Assembly: GCA_032358255.1 (NCBI GenBank)
Contig: JAULBX010025498.1
Location: 1-60,102, forward strand
Origin: Heterotrichella gracilis
Taxonomy: Eukaryota; Sar; Xanthophyceae; Tribonematales; Xanthonemataceae
Length of the DNA: 60,102 nt
Reading direction: 5' to 3'
Under the pieces are notes generated by a model that worked only from the letters and a program-made list of their open reading frames with translations, did no database searches and had not been told where the DNA came from. Each line of letters begins with the position of its first letter. Position 1 is the first letter of the stretch. Below are positions 24,249 to 34,915 of the stretch, piece by piece. Position numbers and translations under genes: made by a program.

Positions 24249-27200
24249 ATGCCGCCCAAGAAAGACCAGTCCAGGACCCAGCAAGCTCCTGAGTTGACAG
24301 AGGAGGACATTCGCAGGGAGCTGGTGGACCGGGAGCTGATTATTGTGCAGCTGCAGAGCAAGCTAGCCAGGTATGACGAAGAGGGCAAGTCACTGAGATG
24401 TATGCCAAGCCCCAAACCTTCGTACTAAGGCCTTGGCACACGTTGGATGCGTGGAGCGCACGAGGGGCTCGTTGTGCAATCACCTGTATTTTGGCAGAAG
24501 GACTTCAATATATCAGTGTGATGTATTGAAGTCCTGACTCAATAGTATTGACACGGCCTGGACATATTTTTCACTTGACAGGGAGCAAGAACGGGGGGAC
24601 AAGGTTGTTGCAGAGAACAGCGTGCTGAAGCAAGAAGCAGACACCTACAAGACAAACCTGCAGGACATAAACGATTACCTGTCCAATGAGTTGTCCACCA
24701 ACTCCCAGAGTTCTGGAAAGCTCAAGCTGCAGATAAAAGCCTTGCAACAGGAGCTGCAGGAGCTCAAAACCAAGTCCCAGGTGCGGTCCAAAAACCACGA
24801 GCTGAGGTCTAGCTATGGGAAAGTTGCTGTGCAACTTAAATCTGCACAGCTTCAGCTTTGTGCAACGGCAGCAGCTGTGCTGTGCTGTACCCATGCCCCA
24901 CAACGGGGCAAGCATTACTGTAAAAAGCAATTTTTCAAGGTACAGCCTTGCAACAGGAGCTCCAAGTGCTTAAACTCGAGTCCCAGGTGCGGCTAGCAGC
25001 TGGCCAGCTTTGTGCATGGAACAGGCAGTGCTAGATCTCTTCGAATGGACTGGCTGGCTTCCCTGAGCAAAACCCTAGGCTGGCCTAAGAGAAACCTAGG
25101 AAAAACCTAGACTGCCCTGAGAAAACCCTAGAAAACCTAGACAGCCCCGAATGAAACAGCTGTATGTTGCACATGGGGAAAAAAGGCGATTGGTCTTCTC
25201 ATGGGCGCACATATGATAACTGTGCATCTTGTCGCCCTTTACAGGAGGATTTGAGGAGGGTCGAGCTTGCCAAAAACACAGAGATTGAACAGAAGGACGC
25301 ACAGCTTCAGGCAGTGGCTGATCGCGATGCCGAGGCACAGTCGTTTCTGGCATACAGGGACCAGATGCAGTCGGAGGTGAAGCGATGCAAGGAGGAGCTT
25401 GGCAATGCCGAGAAGACGTTTAAGCAAAGCAAAGCGTGAGTTAAATCAAAGATGTAAAAGATGCGCATGCTTTCAAGAGGTCATACCAAAACCATTTCAT
25501 TCCAAAATCATCATATATCATCATATTATAGAATGGTAGCGTCAGTTGGGGTCACCTACCATTACTTGCAACAAAGTCCGTGCAGATAATTAAATTGCAC
25601 ATGCTCTCATATTTGCATGGCCTTAGCTTTGACCACCTGTGTGACTGCTGACCTGGCTATATGGCTGGAACGCATGCAAGTAACTTAGTAGCTCTCATCT
25701 GTGCATTTCAGATAAAGCTATAGGTTTTTATATTAATACCCCTGCTTGAATCTGCAGTGACCTTGAGCGCATGCATCTGGCTGCCAAGGAGAAATGGATG
25801 AAGGACACAGCTGCACGCATAGAGGAGACCAAGCAGCAAATAGAGCGGGCCACAGAAAAGCGGCTGGACCTCACCATCAAGAGGACCATGTTGGAGAATG
25901 AACAGGTCAGTGGTGGTGGAGGGGAGGAAAGGTTGACAAAACTTTCTCTGTTTTTCTAAACTTGTATATGATCCAATAACAACATGCCAAATGAATGCTT
26001 GTTTTCACCCTCATGTTTCTTCAATTTTGCATGCATATTTCCCAAACATTCCATGTGCAGATCAGCAGCAAGCTGCAGTATCAGACCTCCCAGATCGAGA
26101 AGCTGCATATTGTTTTGTATAAAAATAAACCACGCGCAAAAAGGAAAAACATGCGCAGAAATAGTGGGTAATCAAAATAACAAACAAACACATACCATGT
26201 GCAGATGAGCAGCGAGCTGCAGTACCAGACCACCCAGATCGAGAAGCTGCCCGCAACGCCCACCTAGAACTGGAGCTTGTGGTGATGCAGCGCCAAATAG
26301 AGCTTTTACAAAAAATGTATTTAATGTAACCGGGGGTTTAGGTGTACATTATTTCTTTCATAAATGTAAAAAATCCACCATGCGCAGATCAGCAGCGAGC
26401 TGCAGTACCAGACCACCCAGATCGAGAAGCTGCTTGCCCGCAACGCCCTCCTTGAGCAGGAGCTTGTGGTGATGCAGCGCCAGATGGAGCTGAGCCATGC
26501 AACGGAGGGGGAGCTGGCGAAGAAGGCCTTCAAATCCGAGGCGGTGGTCAAGCAACTGGTGCGTGGACATGGATATTCTAGGGAGGGTGGGAATAAGATT
26601 TTCGTTTGATAAGGCTTGGGGATCAGACTTCTTAGGAGTTGCTGTGAAGTATTTCCTGCATTTTGGGCGCGACTTTCTGTTTGAAAGCCTCCCTGGGACT
26701 GGAGTCCGCTCCACCCGGGAGCTGGCTTAGAAGGCGTTCAAATCAGAGGCGGTGGTCAAGCAACTGGTGCGTGGACAAAGCAATGTAGCGTGCGTTGTAC
26801 AACAGTGCTCGTGCATGAAGCAATACCTTTGGCACACAAGATCATCTTGTCAACAGCACAGCTGCTTGCAGAATGAAAGATAACACATTAGATTACTTGC
26901 ATTCTTGGTGAAACGTGCGCAGACCCCTGGGGATCATGGTTACGTATCTGAGATCCCAGGACTGGCAGCAGCGCGGGGACCAGCCCTGTACTCTGGCTGC
27001 ATGCATTCCAGCAGCATAGCTTGATCAGCAGTCACCCTCGCACACCTGGCACCAGACCATCCTGACCTGGCACCCGCACCTGCTATTCACCCTTGCGTGT
27101 TCCCTGGGGATCCAGGTGGAGAAAATGAAATCCCAGGCCTGGCAGTACCCACGAGGACCGTCCCTGCTGGGCTCCATGTCAATAACCTGTCCCAGCATGT

Positions 27201-29709
27201 TGACCTGCGTGTTCCCTGGGATCCAGGTCGAGAAATTGAAATCCCAGGACTTTCAGCACCGGGAGGACCAGTCCCTGCTTGAGCGCCTGTATGACGAGAT
27301 GACCTACAAGGAAACTGTGCTGGGTGCGGCTGAGGAGGAGCTTGATCGCAAGCGGAGGGAGGTGGAGGGGCTCACGCGAGACCTGGAGGAGAGGAGGTGG
27401 GTTGTAGTCAGGGCCCTGGTGCTTGTGGCTGGGTACTAGTGGCGGGCGGGACATTTGAGGAATCAAGGGAGGGGCTGCATGCCACGTGTTAGACAAGGTA
27501 GACCGTGCTGGGTGCAGCTGAGGAGGAGCTTGAGCATAAGCGGAGGGAGGTGGAGGCTGGGTGGAGTGGCTCACGTGCGACCTGGAGGACAGGAGGTGGG
27601 TGCTAGTGGCTGGGCACTATTGGCTAGGTAGTGGAGGGGCTGGGCAGAACAGTTTTTTGGGAGATGCCCCTCTCAATGCCCTTCCCCTTGTTTCCAGGCT
27701 TGAGTTTGCCCCCCTTGAGGAGCGCTACGACGAGGCGGTGCGCTTCCTCCTCAAGTGCGTGGAGGATGTGAAGCGGCATGTTGAGATGGACCTGCTGGGG
27801 CCAGAGGGGGTCAGCCGATCAGCCAGCAGGATGGAGCCGCCACGCCTGCCGCAGCATCTGGCCAACAGGTGAGTAGGGTTTTAGGGTTTAGGGTTTAGGG
27901 TTCAGGGTTTAAGTGTGTAGGGGGTCAGTCACTCAGCCAGCAGGATGAAGCCGCCACGCCTGCCGCAGCAGCTGGCCAACAAGTGAGTAGGGTTTTAGGG
28001 TTCAAGGTTTATATGGTTAGGGTTTAGGGTTTGACTGTTTAGGGGTTCAGCCACTCGGCCAGTAGGATGGAGCCACTGCGCCTGCCGCAGCAGCTGGCAA
28101 ACAGGTGAGTAGGGTTAGGGTTCAGGGTTCTGTCTGTTTGCCTCTGTTCAACCCCTATTCTGCCATTCCCATTACCATTCCCTTGGCACAGCTAGTAGTT
28201 TGCATTTCAAGGATTGCACCCGTACCCAGTGCACTGCACAGCGGGGTTTTATTTCACTTTGTATACAAGACAAAACGTTGTCGTTATTGTTACTGCACAG
28301 CGCATGGTACGTACACAAGCACTGGCCACCCATGAGCCAAGCCAATGATCTGTTTAGACTTCAGGGCCACAAAATCCTAAACTTTAAACCCTCTCCACCT
28401 GCAGAGCGCTGTCTCGGATTGGGCGCAGCATTTCACCAGGAGAAACCAGCCTCCAACCCCTTCCCCAGAGCAGTGCAAGGGAGGCGGATGCCAGTGCGGC
28501 AGCTGAAGGGGCACCTACATCGTCACCACCTACGGGGGTGCATACATTGCCACCACCTACGGTTGAAGGGGCACCTATATGGCCAATACCTGCCACCGAA
28601 GCCCAGCCACTGGCAGTGGTTGGGGAGCCCCTTGCGTCAACGTCTACACCTGGCGTCAGTGTTGACAAGCAGGCAGCGGTCGTGGAGCTGGGCAGACGTA
28701 CGTCTAGGGTTTACGGCTCAGGGTTTAGGGTTCAGCGTCTAGACGTGGTGCCACATGTGACAAGCTGACGGCTGTTGTGGATCTGGGCAGACGTACGCTT
28801 AGGGTTGAGGGTGAAGGATGTAGGGTGAAGGGTTTAGGATTTAGGGGGTTAGGGTTCAGCGTCTAGACCTGGCGCCAGTGTTGACAAGCAGACGGCGGTT
28901 GCGGACCTTGGACGACGTACGTCTAGGGTGTAGGGTTTAGGGTTTGCAGGGGCGACACATGTGTTACTAATGTTTGCGGCGTTTTCCCTTCATTGGCGAC
29001 CCACTGCTGCATCGCATTCTAACTCCCCTTTTCAGATTCCTAGGGCAGACTGCGTATTGTGGACAGGGAAGCGTTCAGAGTTTAGGGTTGATAGTTTGGA
29101 TTAGCGCAGGATAGGGTCACATGCTCACATTGTGCATGGCGCACCAATGCGGTAGTTTCTTTCCATGGATGGTTGCTGTAGGGTTCTTGTTCAGAATTGT
29201 GATTTTAGGGTTCCCTTTAGGGTTAGGGACTTCCCACCCTGCCCGCCTTGAATTTGTGGCGTTTTGTGCAGTGCGGCTGTACGAGCTCAGCTTCCAGCAG
29301 CGGGAGATGGCCCTCGCCTACCTCATGGATGCACTCAAGATATTTGCCATGGCGCCAAGCACGCAGGAGCTGCTGATGACCGCCACAGGCAAAGGTACTT
29401 GGCATGCATGTACCCTGAAACGTAAACCCTAAACCCTAAACTGTTTACGTGCAGGTCCCGCCCCTGGCTTCACCAACCCCCACCACCCCTAAACCCTGAA
29501 CCCCACATTGTCTGATTGCAGGTCCCACCCCTGGCTTCACCATCCCCCACCATTACGCAATCAACCTCGTCACCAAATTCAGAGACAAGTCCAAGCAAAA
29601 CTCCCCGCGGGGGGGTCCGGGACCACTGGACGCAGCCACAGCCAGTTTGACCACGGACCTGCTGCAGAAGGTGCTGTCAGAAGTTAGGCCCTGGGGCGCA
29701 AGGGCGTGA
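24249..29709 (+). CDS. CFAP157: CFAP157-like cilia/flagella coiled-coil protein, 10 exons
   Basis: Exons: 24249-24370, 24582-24780, 25245-25435, 25758-25905, 26388-26558, 27227-27396, 27698-27868, 28405-28697, 29272-29394, 29522-29709; 1776 nt, 591 aa, all phases consistent. It starts MPPKK and continues as long heptad-rich coiled coil (ELVDRELIIVQLQSKLAR, ALQQELQELKTKSQ, ARIEETKQQIERATEKR, ENEQISSELQYQTTQIEKL). A Pro/Thr/Ala-rich low-complexity region (exon 8) and a helical C terminus (YELSFQQREMALAYLMDAL) follow. The order of coiled-coil blocks recalls CFAP157, a basal body/axoneme protein; BBOF1-type (DUF4515) proteins are the main alternative. The role is structural, in flagella, and supports a flagellated organism. 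The start ATG is the first in frame. Almost every exon has edge copies in flanking introns. Confidence 0.7.
24502..24538. repeat. inverted repeat in CFAP157-like intron 1 (hairpin copy 2)
   Basis: Arms AGGACTTCAATA and TATTGAAGTCCT flank an ATATCA-GTG-TGATG centre. It matches the element at 10709-10754 except for a paired T-A to C-G change and a shorter loop. Confidence 0.8.
24940..27600 (+). repeat. exon-edge copies around exons 2-6 of the CFAP157-like gene
   Basis: The exon 2 donor edge (GCCTTGCAACAGGAGCTSCA) recurs at about 24942-25000. The exon 5 acceptor edge (ISS.LQYQT.QIEKL) recurs at 26061-26108 and, over a longer stretch, at 26203-26310, before the true exon at 26388. The exon 5 donor edge recurs at 26717-26775. 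The exon 6 acceptor edge recurs at 26930-27000 (old) and 27112-27180. The exon 6 donor edge recurs at 27503-27600. Confidence 0.9.
27869..28120 (+). repeat. two donor-edge copies of CFAP157-like exon 7 with TTTAGGG spacers
   Basis: The exon 7 end (encoding ASRMEPPRLPQHLANR, then GTGAGTAGGG) recurs at 27928-27992 and 28048-28110. Tandem TTTAGGG units follow the true donor and lie between the copies. Confidence 0.95.
28745..28945 (+). repeat. two donor-edge copies of CFAP157-like exon 8 with TTTAGGG spacers
   Basis: The exon 8 end (GTTGACAAGCAG...CTGGGCAGAC, then GTACGTCTAGGG) recurs at 28757-28798 and 28872-28922. TTTAGGG-type runs follow each donor. Confidence 0.92.
29440..29490 (+). repeat. 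acceptor-edge copy of CFAP157-like exon 10
   Basis: GCAGGTCCC followed by CCCCTGGCTTCACCA occurs at 29453-29480 and again at the true exon start, 29518 onward. CCCTAAACCCTAAA precedes both. Confidence 0.9.
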
Positions 29710-29774
29710 CAATGTTTATTGTACAAAAATACAAAAAGATTGTCGTTTTTTACATAAGCACTGTTGTATAAAAC

Positions 29775-29852
29775 TACCCAGCTTGACCACAGATTTGCTC
29801 CAGAAGGTGCTGCGTCAGTCCGAAGTGAGGCCGTGGGGTGCAAGGGCATGAC
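29775..29852 (+). repeat. copy of the CFAP157-like 3' end including the stop codon
   Basis: The last about 75 nt of exon 10 (encoding LTTDLLQKVL..SEVRPWGARA-stop) are repeated with moderate divergence about 70 nt after the true stop at 29707-29709. The copy also ends in GCATGA. Confidence 0.85.
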
Positions 29853-30850
29853 AGACAAAGCACTTTTTGTGTACAATTAGCCAGTTTGGTTGTTGTTGAA
29901 CCCCAGCCACCGCCGGGTTGGTGGGTGGAATGTGGCGCCAGCACTGTCAGTGAAGCGGCATTAATGGCTTCACCCCAGGCTGGGCAGGGTTCAACTTGAA
30001 GAATGCCTTCTGTGGTTTACAACTGCAGCTGCTGCGGCAGCCACCCTGTCCAAACAGAGCTGGAAATTCCCTTTGAAATTACCCTTGTGCTGTGCGCATG
30101 TGTCGATTACCGCTCAGCCTGGTCCACATCCATTGGGCAAGATGTCAGCTTGGCAAGCTGTCAGTGCACAGTGTGTCACCACGAGGCCTCAGGAGGCCTA
30201 CCAAGTTTTTGTCGTGTTTGCTGCTATTGATACCAGTGGTCAGGTTGCACTACCAGTGTTCAAAGCTGCCCACATGCGTGCACCGGCAGATTGAGCAGCT
30301 GCATGCCCCTCAAAATGCTCGACAACCCCCCCCCCACCTCCGAGGTCCACCGCAAGGTGACCTTAAAGCTGACCGTAAAAGGTCGTGCATGCATGTGGTA
30401 ATGTAATGCCCTCCACGCCAGTAGGCTGGTTCTGGCCCTGGGTGCATATTGGCTGTGACATCATCAATACTTTCATGGTGTTGTGGCATCTGATCATATA
30501 CCTGCTTCTGCTTCAAAAGAGTGCAGCAACTAAGTCCCCAGCACAAACTTGAGCAGCAACAGTGCTGTCATACATCGCAATAGCGGCACCTTCTATGCCA
30601 CCTAGAGGCAGAGCTGCCCCCCAAGCACATGCCGTGCCACCCACCATGCCACCCCCAAGCCCACGCCACATCGCCCACAATGCCACGCCGCTCGCCATGC
30701 CGCCCCCAAGCACATACCGTGCCACCTGCCCCGCCGCGCCCACCCCACCTCCGCCCGCAATGCTCATGTCGCGCCGCCTGCAATGCTCATGTCGCGATGC
30801 CCGTCATCCCCATGCCCCCCCGCCGCATGCCGTGCACCCCGCCGCCGCCC
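29853..30850. other. convergent intergenic region, no gene seen
   Basis: The right part (30590-30850) is a Cys/Pro-coding-looking low-complexity tract (GCCACC and CCGCC runs) that opens long frames on both strands by composition alone. No exon structure was found. Confidence 0.5.
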
Positions 30851-30915
30851 TCAGAACCAGTGGAAGGGCACTCCAGGCACAAACTTGAACGGTGACATGA
30901 TGAGCATGCCGATGC
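30851..30915 (-). repeat. copy of the 3' end of the plastid membrane protein gene
   Basis: The terminal segment (FKFVPG.PF.WF, then stop) plus its upstream part (IGIGM) recurs about 140 nt beyond the true stop at 31046. The copy retains a stop codon at the same place. Confidence 0.8.
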
Positions 30916-31045
30916 CGATGCCGCAATGCTTCTACCACTCGCCACGCCCGCGCCCACCCGACCTCCGCCGACAATGCCGCACCGCCCGCCGTGATTATCA
31001 CCCCCGCCATGACGCCGCGCCCACCCCACCACACCTGGTTCTTCT

Positions 31046-33606
31046 TCAGAACCAGCGGAATGGCCCTCCTGGCACAAACTTGAACCACAGCATGACAAAC
31101 ATGCCGATGCCGATGGGCGACTTGAACACGTTGTCGTGCATGACCCACGCGGCGTGCAGGGGCATGAGGATCGCCCAGAACACGCTGACTGGGACGATTA
31201 CCTCATACAGCATAGTGCCAAGAACGACTGCGTGGGGCAAGGGAGGGGAAGCGTTTAGAGTTTGCCAAGGTTGAGAGAAAAGGACAGTGCCAAGGTTGTA
31301 GGGCTGAGGGTTCAACGCCTAAACCCTAGAGGTCAATTGGCTATACGCGGCGTGCAGGGGCATGATCAGTGCCCAGATGACGCTGACAGGGACCACCACC
31401 TCGTACAGCATAGTGCCAAACGCGACTGCGGGGACACGGGGGGAAATACAAGGTTTACAAGGATTAAAAAAGGCAAGAAAGGGAGCGTAATGCGCATCAA
31501 GGGTGTAGGGTTCAAGGTCTAGGGTTGGAGGTTGGTTAGATACATGCGGCGTGCCGGGTCATGAGTATCGCTCAGAACACGCTCACAGGGACCACAACCT
31601 CATACAGCATGGTGCCAAACGCGACTGCAGGAAAGGAAGGGGGGGGGGTTTAGAAGGGAAAAACGCAAGAAAATAGGGATCGCACCAAGGTTGGAGGGTT
31701 TCAGGTCTAGGGTTCAGGGAGGTTGGGTAACTACTTGCGACCTGCAGCGATGTGAGGTTCTCAAGGCCACGTGGCCACCCTCAAAAACAAAGTGTGTGGG
31801 GGGGTGTCAAGGTGTGCACCTAGTATGAATGTGAGGGTTTAGGGTTTAAGGTGTCAGGGTGCGCTAGTAGTATTTTACCTTTCAAACCTTCTTCTCCTGC
31901 TCGGTGCGCCTGCTTGGGGTTTAGGGTTCAGGGTTAGGGTTTAGGGTTTAAAGCGCGCACCCAGTATGAATGTGAGCACGCCCTTCCAGAATTTCTTCTC
32001 CTGTTCTGTGCGCCTGCTTAGGGTTTAGGGTGGATCAGGATTTAGGGTTTAGGATTTGAGATTTAGGGTGCGCACCCAGTATGAACGTGAGCACCCCCTT
32101 CCAGAACTTCTTCTCCTGCTCGGTGCGCCTGCTCCACTGCCACTGGCGCTTGGTCTCCTGGCTGCAGAACTCCGCATAGCTGCGGATGGGGGGTTTGAAA
32201 GTGAGGGCGTGAAGTGTAGGGTTTAAGGGTTTTGTATTGGGATTTCCAGTGGCGCTTGCTCTCCTGGCTGCAGTACCCCCGGCATAGCTGCAGAAGGGGG
32301 CATAGGGTGTAGTAAGTAGGGTTAAGGGCTTACAGAACTTGGCATGAGATAGGTCTCTGGGTTGCGAAGTGCACCTCGCTCCGCCATTCAGTGCAGCGAA
32401 CAAGTGATTGAGGGCCATGGCCATGGTGTGACGCAGCAAATTATCCTCCACCCTCAATCCCGTGCAACCTCACACATGCATCTTCCACACCCGCCACTTG
32501 TCAAGGTTTGCATAGGGGGTGTGGAATCCAAAGCTTGCTTCACGTACTCCTCCTCATTAGGGTTTGTAGTTGAAATTTTGCGCAGGTCTAGGTTCCAAAC
32601 CTTGCTTCACTTACTCCTCATGATCATTAGGGATTACGGTTTTATTTTGCACAGGGTTCCAGAGCTTGGATCACTCACTCTTCCTCCACGACCATCCACA
32701 CGCCGTGCACGCGCGCCGCCACCACAAACACCGGCTCAAGCGCCCGCCGCACCGCAGCCATGGCAGCGATAGTGGCAAGCACGGGAGCGGATGACCTGCA
32801 AAAGGGAACCCCCATAACCCCCTGGTCAGCCCTGGGTCACTTGCACGGGCTACTTTTACTTACTTACACGCGTTCCAGCGATACAGCCAGGTCTATCCTA
32901 CATGCCTTGCGCCAGCCAGCCCTGTCCTGGCACTGCTTATACCACCTCTGCAGATGCGCTACATTTGGCGGCAACCATCACACATGACTTCCAGCTGGTG
33001 CAAGCAAGAATTGGTATAGCTGGCCCTTGACCATTGCCGAGGGTAATCTCATATGCACACCAGCAGCCAACCTTGCACAATTAGCGCCAGCCAGTAACAA
33101 ACTGATCATGTATCTACACCCCTTGCGTAATTGGTGCCAAAAGCTTTTCTTCTGGTTAAGTTCCACAACAATAGCTGCAATTGAAACACTGCACAGCAGT
33201 GCGCACCGTATCCTTGCTTGCACCGCTTCCACGTTCTCTACCACGTCCCCCTTGACTGCCCTCCACCGCTGCCATAGGCTTGCATTGGACGCCCCCGCCG
33301 CACAGCGCACCCCCACTGCGCTGCGGCTTTGTGGGGGCGCGCAGGCCTGGCGGTGTGTGGGTAGCCGGGACCCTGTTGGGACAGCACACGGTTTAGGGTT
33401 TAGGGTTAGGGTTTGGGCGCACGGTACCCGCGGCTGTATCGGGGAGCGCAGGCCTGGCGGTGTGTGGGTAGCCGGGACCCTGTTGTAGCAGCCCATGGTT
33501 TATGGTTTAGGGTTTGAGATGCACAGCACCCGCGGCTGCAGGGGGGTGCAAACCAGGCGCTGTGTGTGGAGCTGGGAACCTGTTGGGGCAGCCCCGGATT
33601 CGCCAT
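31046..33606 (-). CDS. small plastid-targeted membrane protein of unknown function, 5 exons
   Basis: Exons (minus): 33530-33606, 33207-33320, 32679-32795, 32076-32179, 31046-31227; 594 nt, 197 aa, phases consistent. The N-terminal 35 residues are Ser/Pro/Ala-rich with almost no acids and end in AVGVRCAAG, a typical plastid cleavage context. The mature part has an amphipathic segment (AVRRALEPVFVVAARVHGVW), a charged stretch (CSQETKRQWQWSRRTEQEKKFWKG), then hydrophobic segments (VLTFILVVLGTMLYEVIVPVSVFWAILM, in two pieces: VLTFILVVLG and MLYEVIVPVSVFWAILM) and IGIGMFVMLWFKF before ending PFRWF. I recognise no family. Exons 3-5 are well supported by splice sites and by repeated edge copies. Exon 1 rests on phase and composition only. 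It is convergent with the CFAP157-like gene. Confidence 0.6.
31330..33500 (-). repeat. exon-edge copies in the plastid membrane protein gene
   Basis: The exon 5 acceptor edge (VAFGTMLYEVVVPVSV) recurs at 31337-31430 and 31550-31630. The exon 4 donor edge (EQEKKFWKGVLTFIL) recurs at 31970-32030, with shorter remnants at 31815-31830 and 31885-31915. The exon 4 acceptor edge recurs at about 32240-32290. The exon 3 donor edge recurs at about 32545-32570 and 32590-32625. The exon 1 edge recurs at 33405-33500. Telomere-like tracts lie at 31840-31850, 31912-31950, 32015-32045 and 33390-33412. Confidence 0.85.
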
Positions 33607-34915
33607 GGAGACCAGTGGGTGCAGTAATTTGACACAGCTTGGCTATGTGCGGGGAGCAATGCTGCGCTTGCAATAAGTGCGCATGCAGCGAGTGCAGTGC
33701 AGTTCGTGCTTTGGGCCACTTAGTGTCTTAACCCTGGTTGGAGACGCAAGGAAGAATTGAGTTAATACCAAAGTAGAGCCAAGCTTATGTGTCGTACCAT
33801 ATGGTACCCAACCAGCACGTGCTGTAGCTTTGTGCACTGTTGCCCACCTGCATGTGCTGCCATGCACCGACATAACCTAACAAATGCGTGCCCCAGAACT
33901 CCCACCCAATATCCAGATAATCAGATATCAAAACCCTGTGAAGACTTGCTGGCGCTCGGCACCTCCCCTGCAACCCCAGTGGCCAATCAACCACCCATGG
34001 GCTACACACCGCATGCGCCTGGGTACGCCCTACTATCCATTGTATACACTGATACCATGCTCACGAGACTGCTCATCAACGCTTATGTTTTCGATTGCTT
34101 ACCTGTTGCGAAGGCTCGGGAAGCGCTGGCCTGGCCATGCCTGGGCATGGCAACTGACATTGCCCTAGCATGCGGCTGGGCGCAGCTCTGACTGCATGGC
34201 ATCGCGAGCATCGCGCCAGATGTATCAGTTTCTCCTCAGTCCACGAGTGGATGGCTGAAGTTGGGCCACCAGTCAAAGCAACACCCACCCACAACTGGCC
34301 AGTGGGGGTGTGCCAACCCGAGTTTGTGTTAGGTAGTAGTTCAGCCTCGCAGTCACGTTTACATAAACCTGTAATAACCAAACGGTTTGTTCACTTGCAG
34401 TATCGGCTGCTGTTCCTTGTCAAGAGGTGTTCGTGTACCGAAGTGACTTGTGTGTGGCACTTATATGCATGCATTGCCACCCAAGTGCAAGCGTGCTGGA
34501 GAAAGGAACACGAAACTCTGCTCACAACGGTCGGATACGCAGGTGTGTTTGATAGAGGAAATGGGCTTGAAACTTGGTTTAACATCACGACAGAAACGAG
34601 ATATGAAATATGTTTGGCTGCGCAGTCTTTACCGGATAAGCCAGGGTCTTCGAAAATGGCGGGAAGCTGCACAAAACCCCACACCTTGTCCTTTGGCGTT
34701 CAACGTTTAGCCCGGTTCCTTTCAGGAAAACACTTTTGATGCTCAACCACATTTCCCACGTCACATTGGGACGGTGAAGTACGGCTTTTTGTCGAGTAGC
34801 ACAAACCCTGCTTCAAGGAATGCATGCACAGTGCACCAGTGTATATCTATAGGTTGTATCGGAGTGGAGCATAGTATCGACAACAAGGGTTTCACGTAGC
34901 TTTGGAGGGTACAAC
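33607..34915. other. divergent intergenic region, no gene seen
   Basis: It separates the plastid membrane protein gene (minus) from the ACAD10/11-like gene (plus). No exon signal is recognisable. It presumably contains both promoters. Confidence 0.5.

Noticed and set aside
30562..31150. Overlapping long ORFs rich in Pro, His, Gly and Ala on both strands
   Set aside because: They arise from a GCC/CCA low-complexity tract. The real coding part is only the end of the plastid membrane protein gene at 31046.
32340..32457. Possible extra exon of the plastid membrane protein gene (MAMALNHLFAALNGG)
   Set aside because: No acceptor with a pyrimidine tract fits the phase left by exon 3, whereas exon 3 joins exon 4 perfectly.
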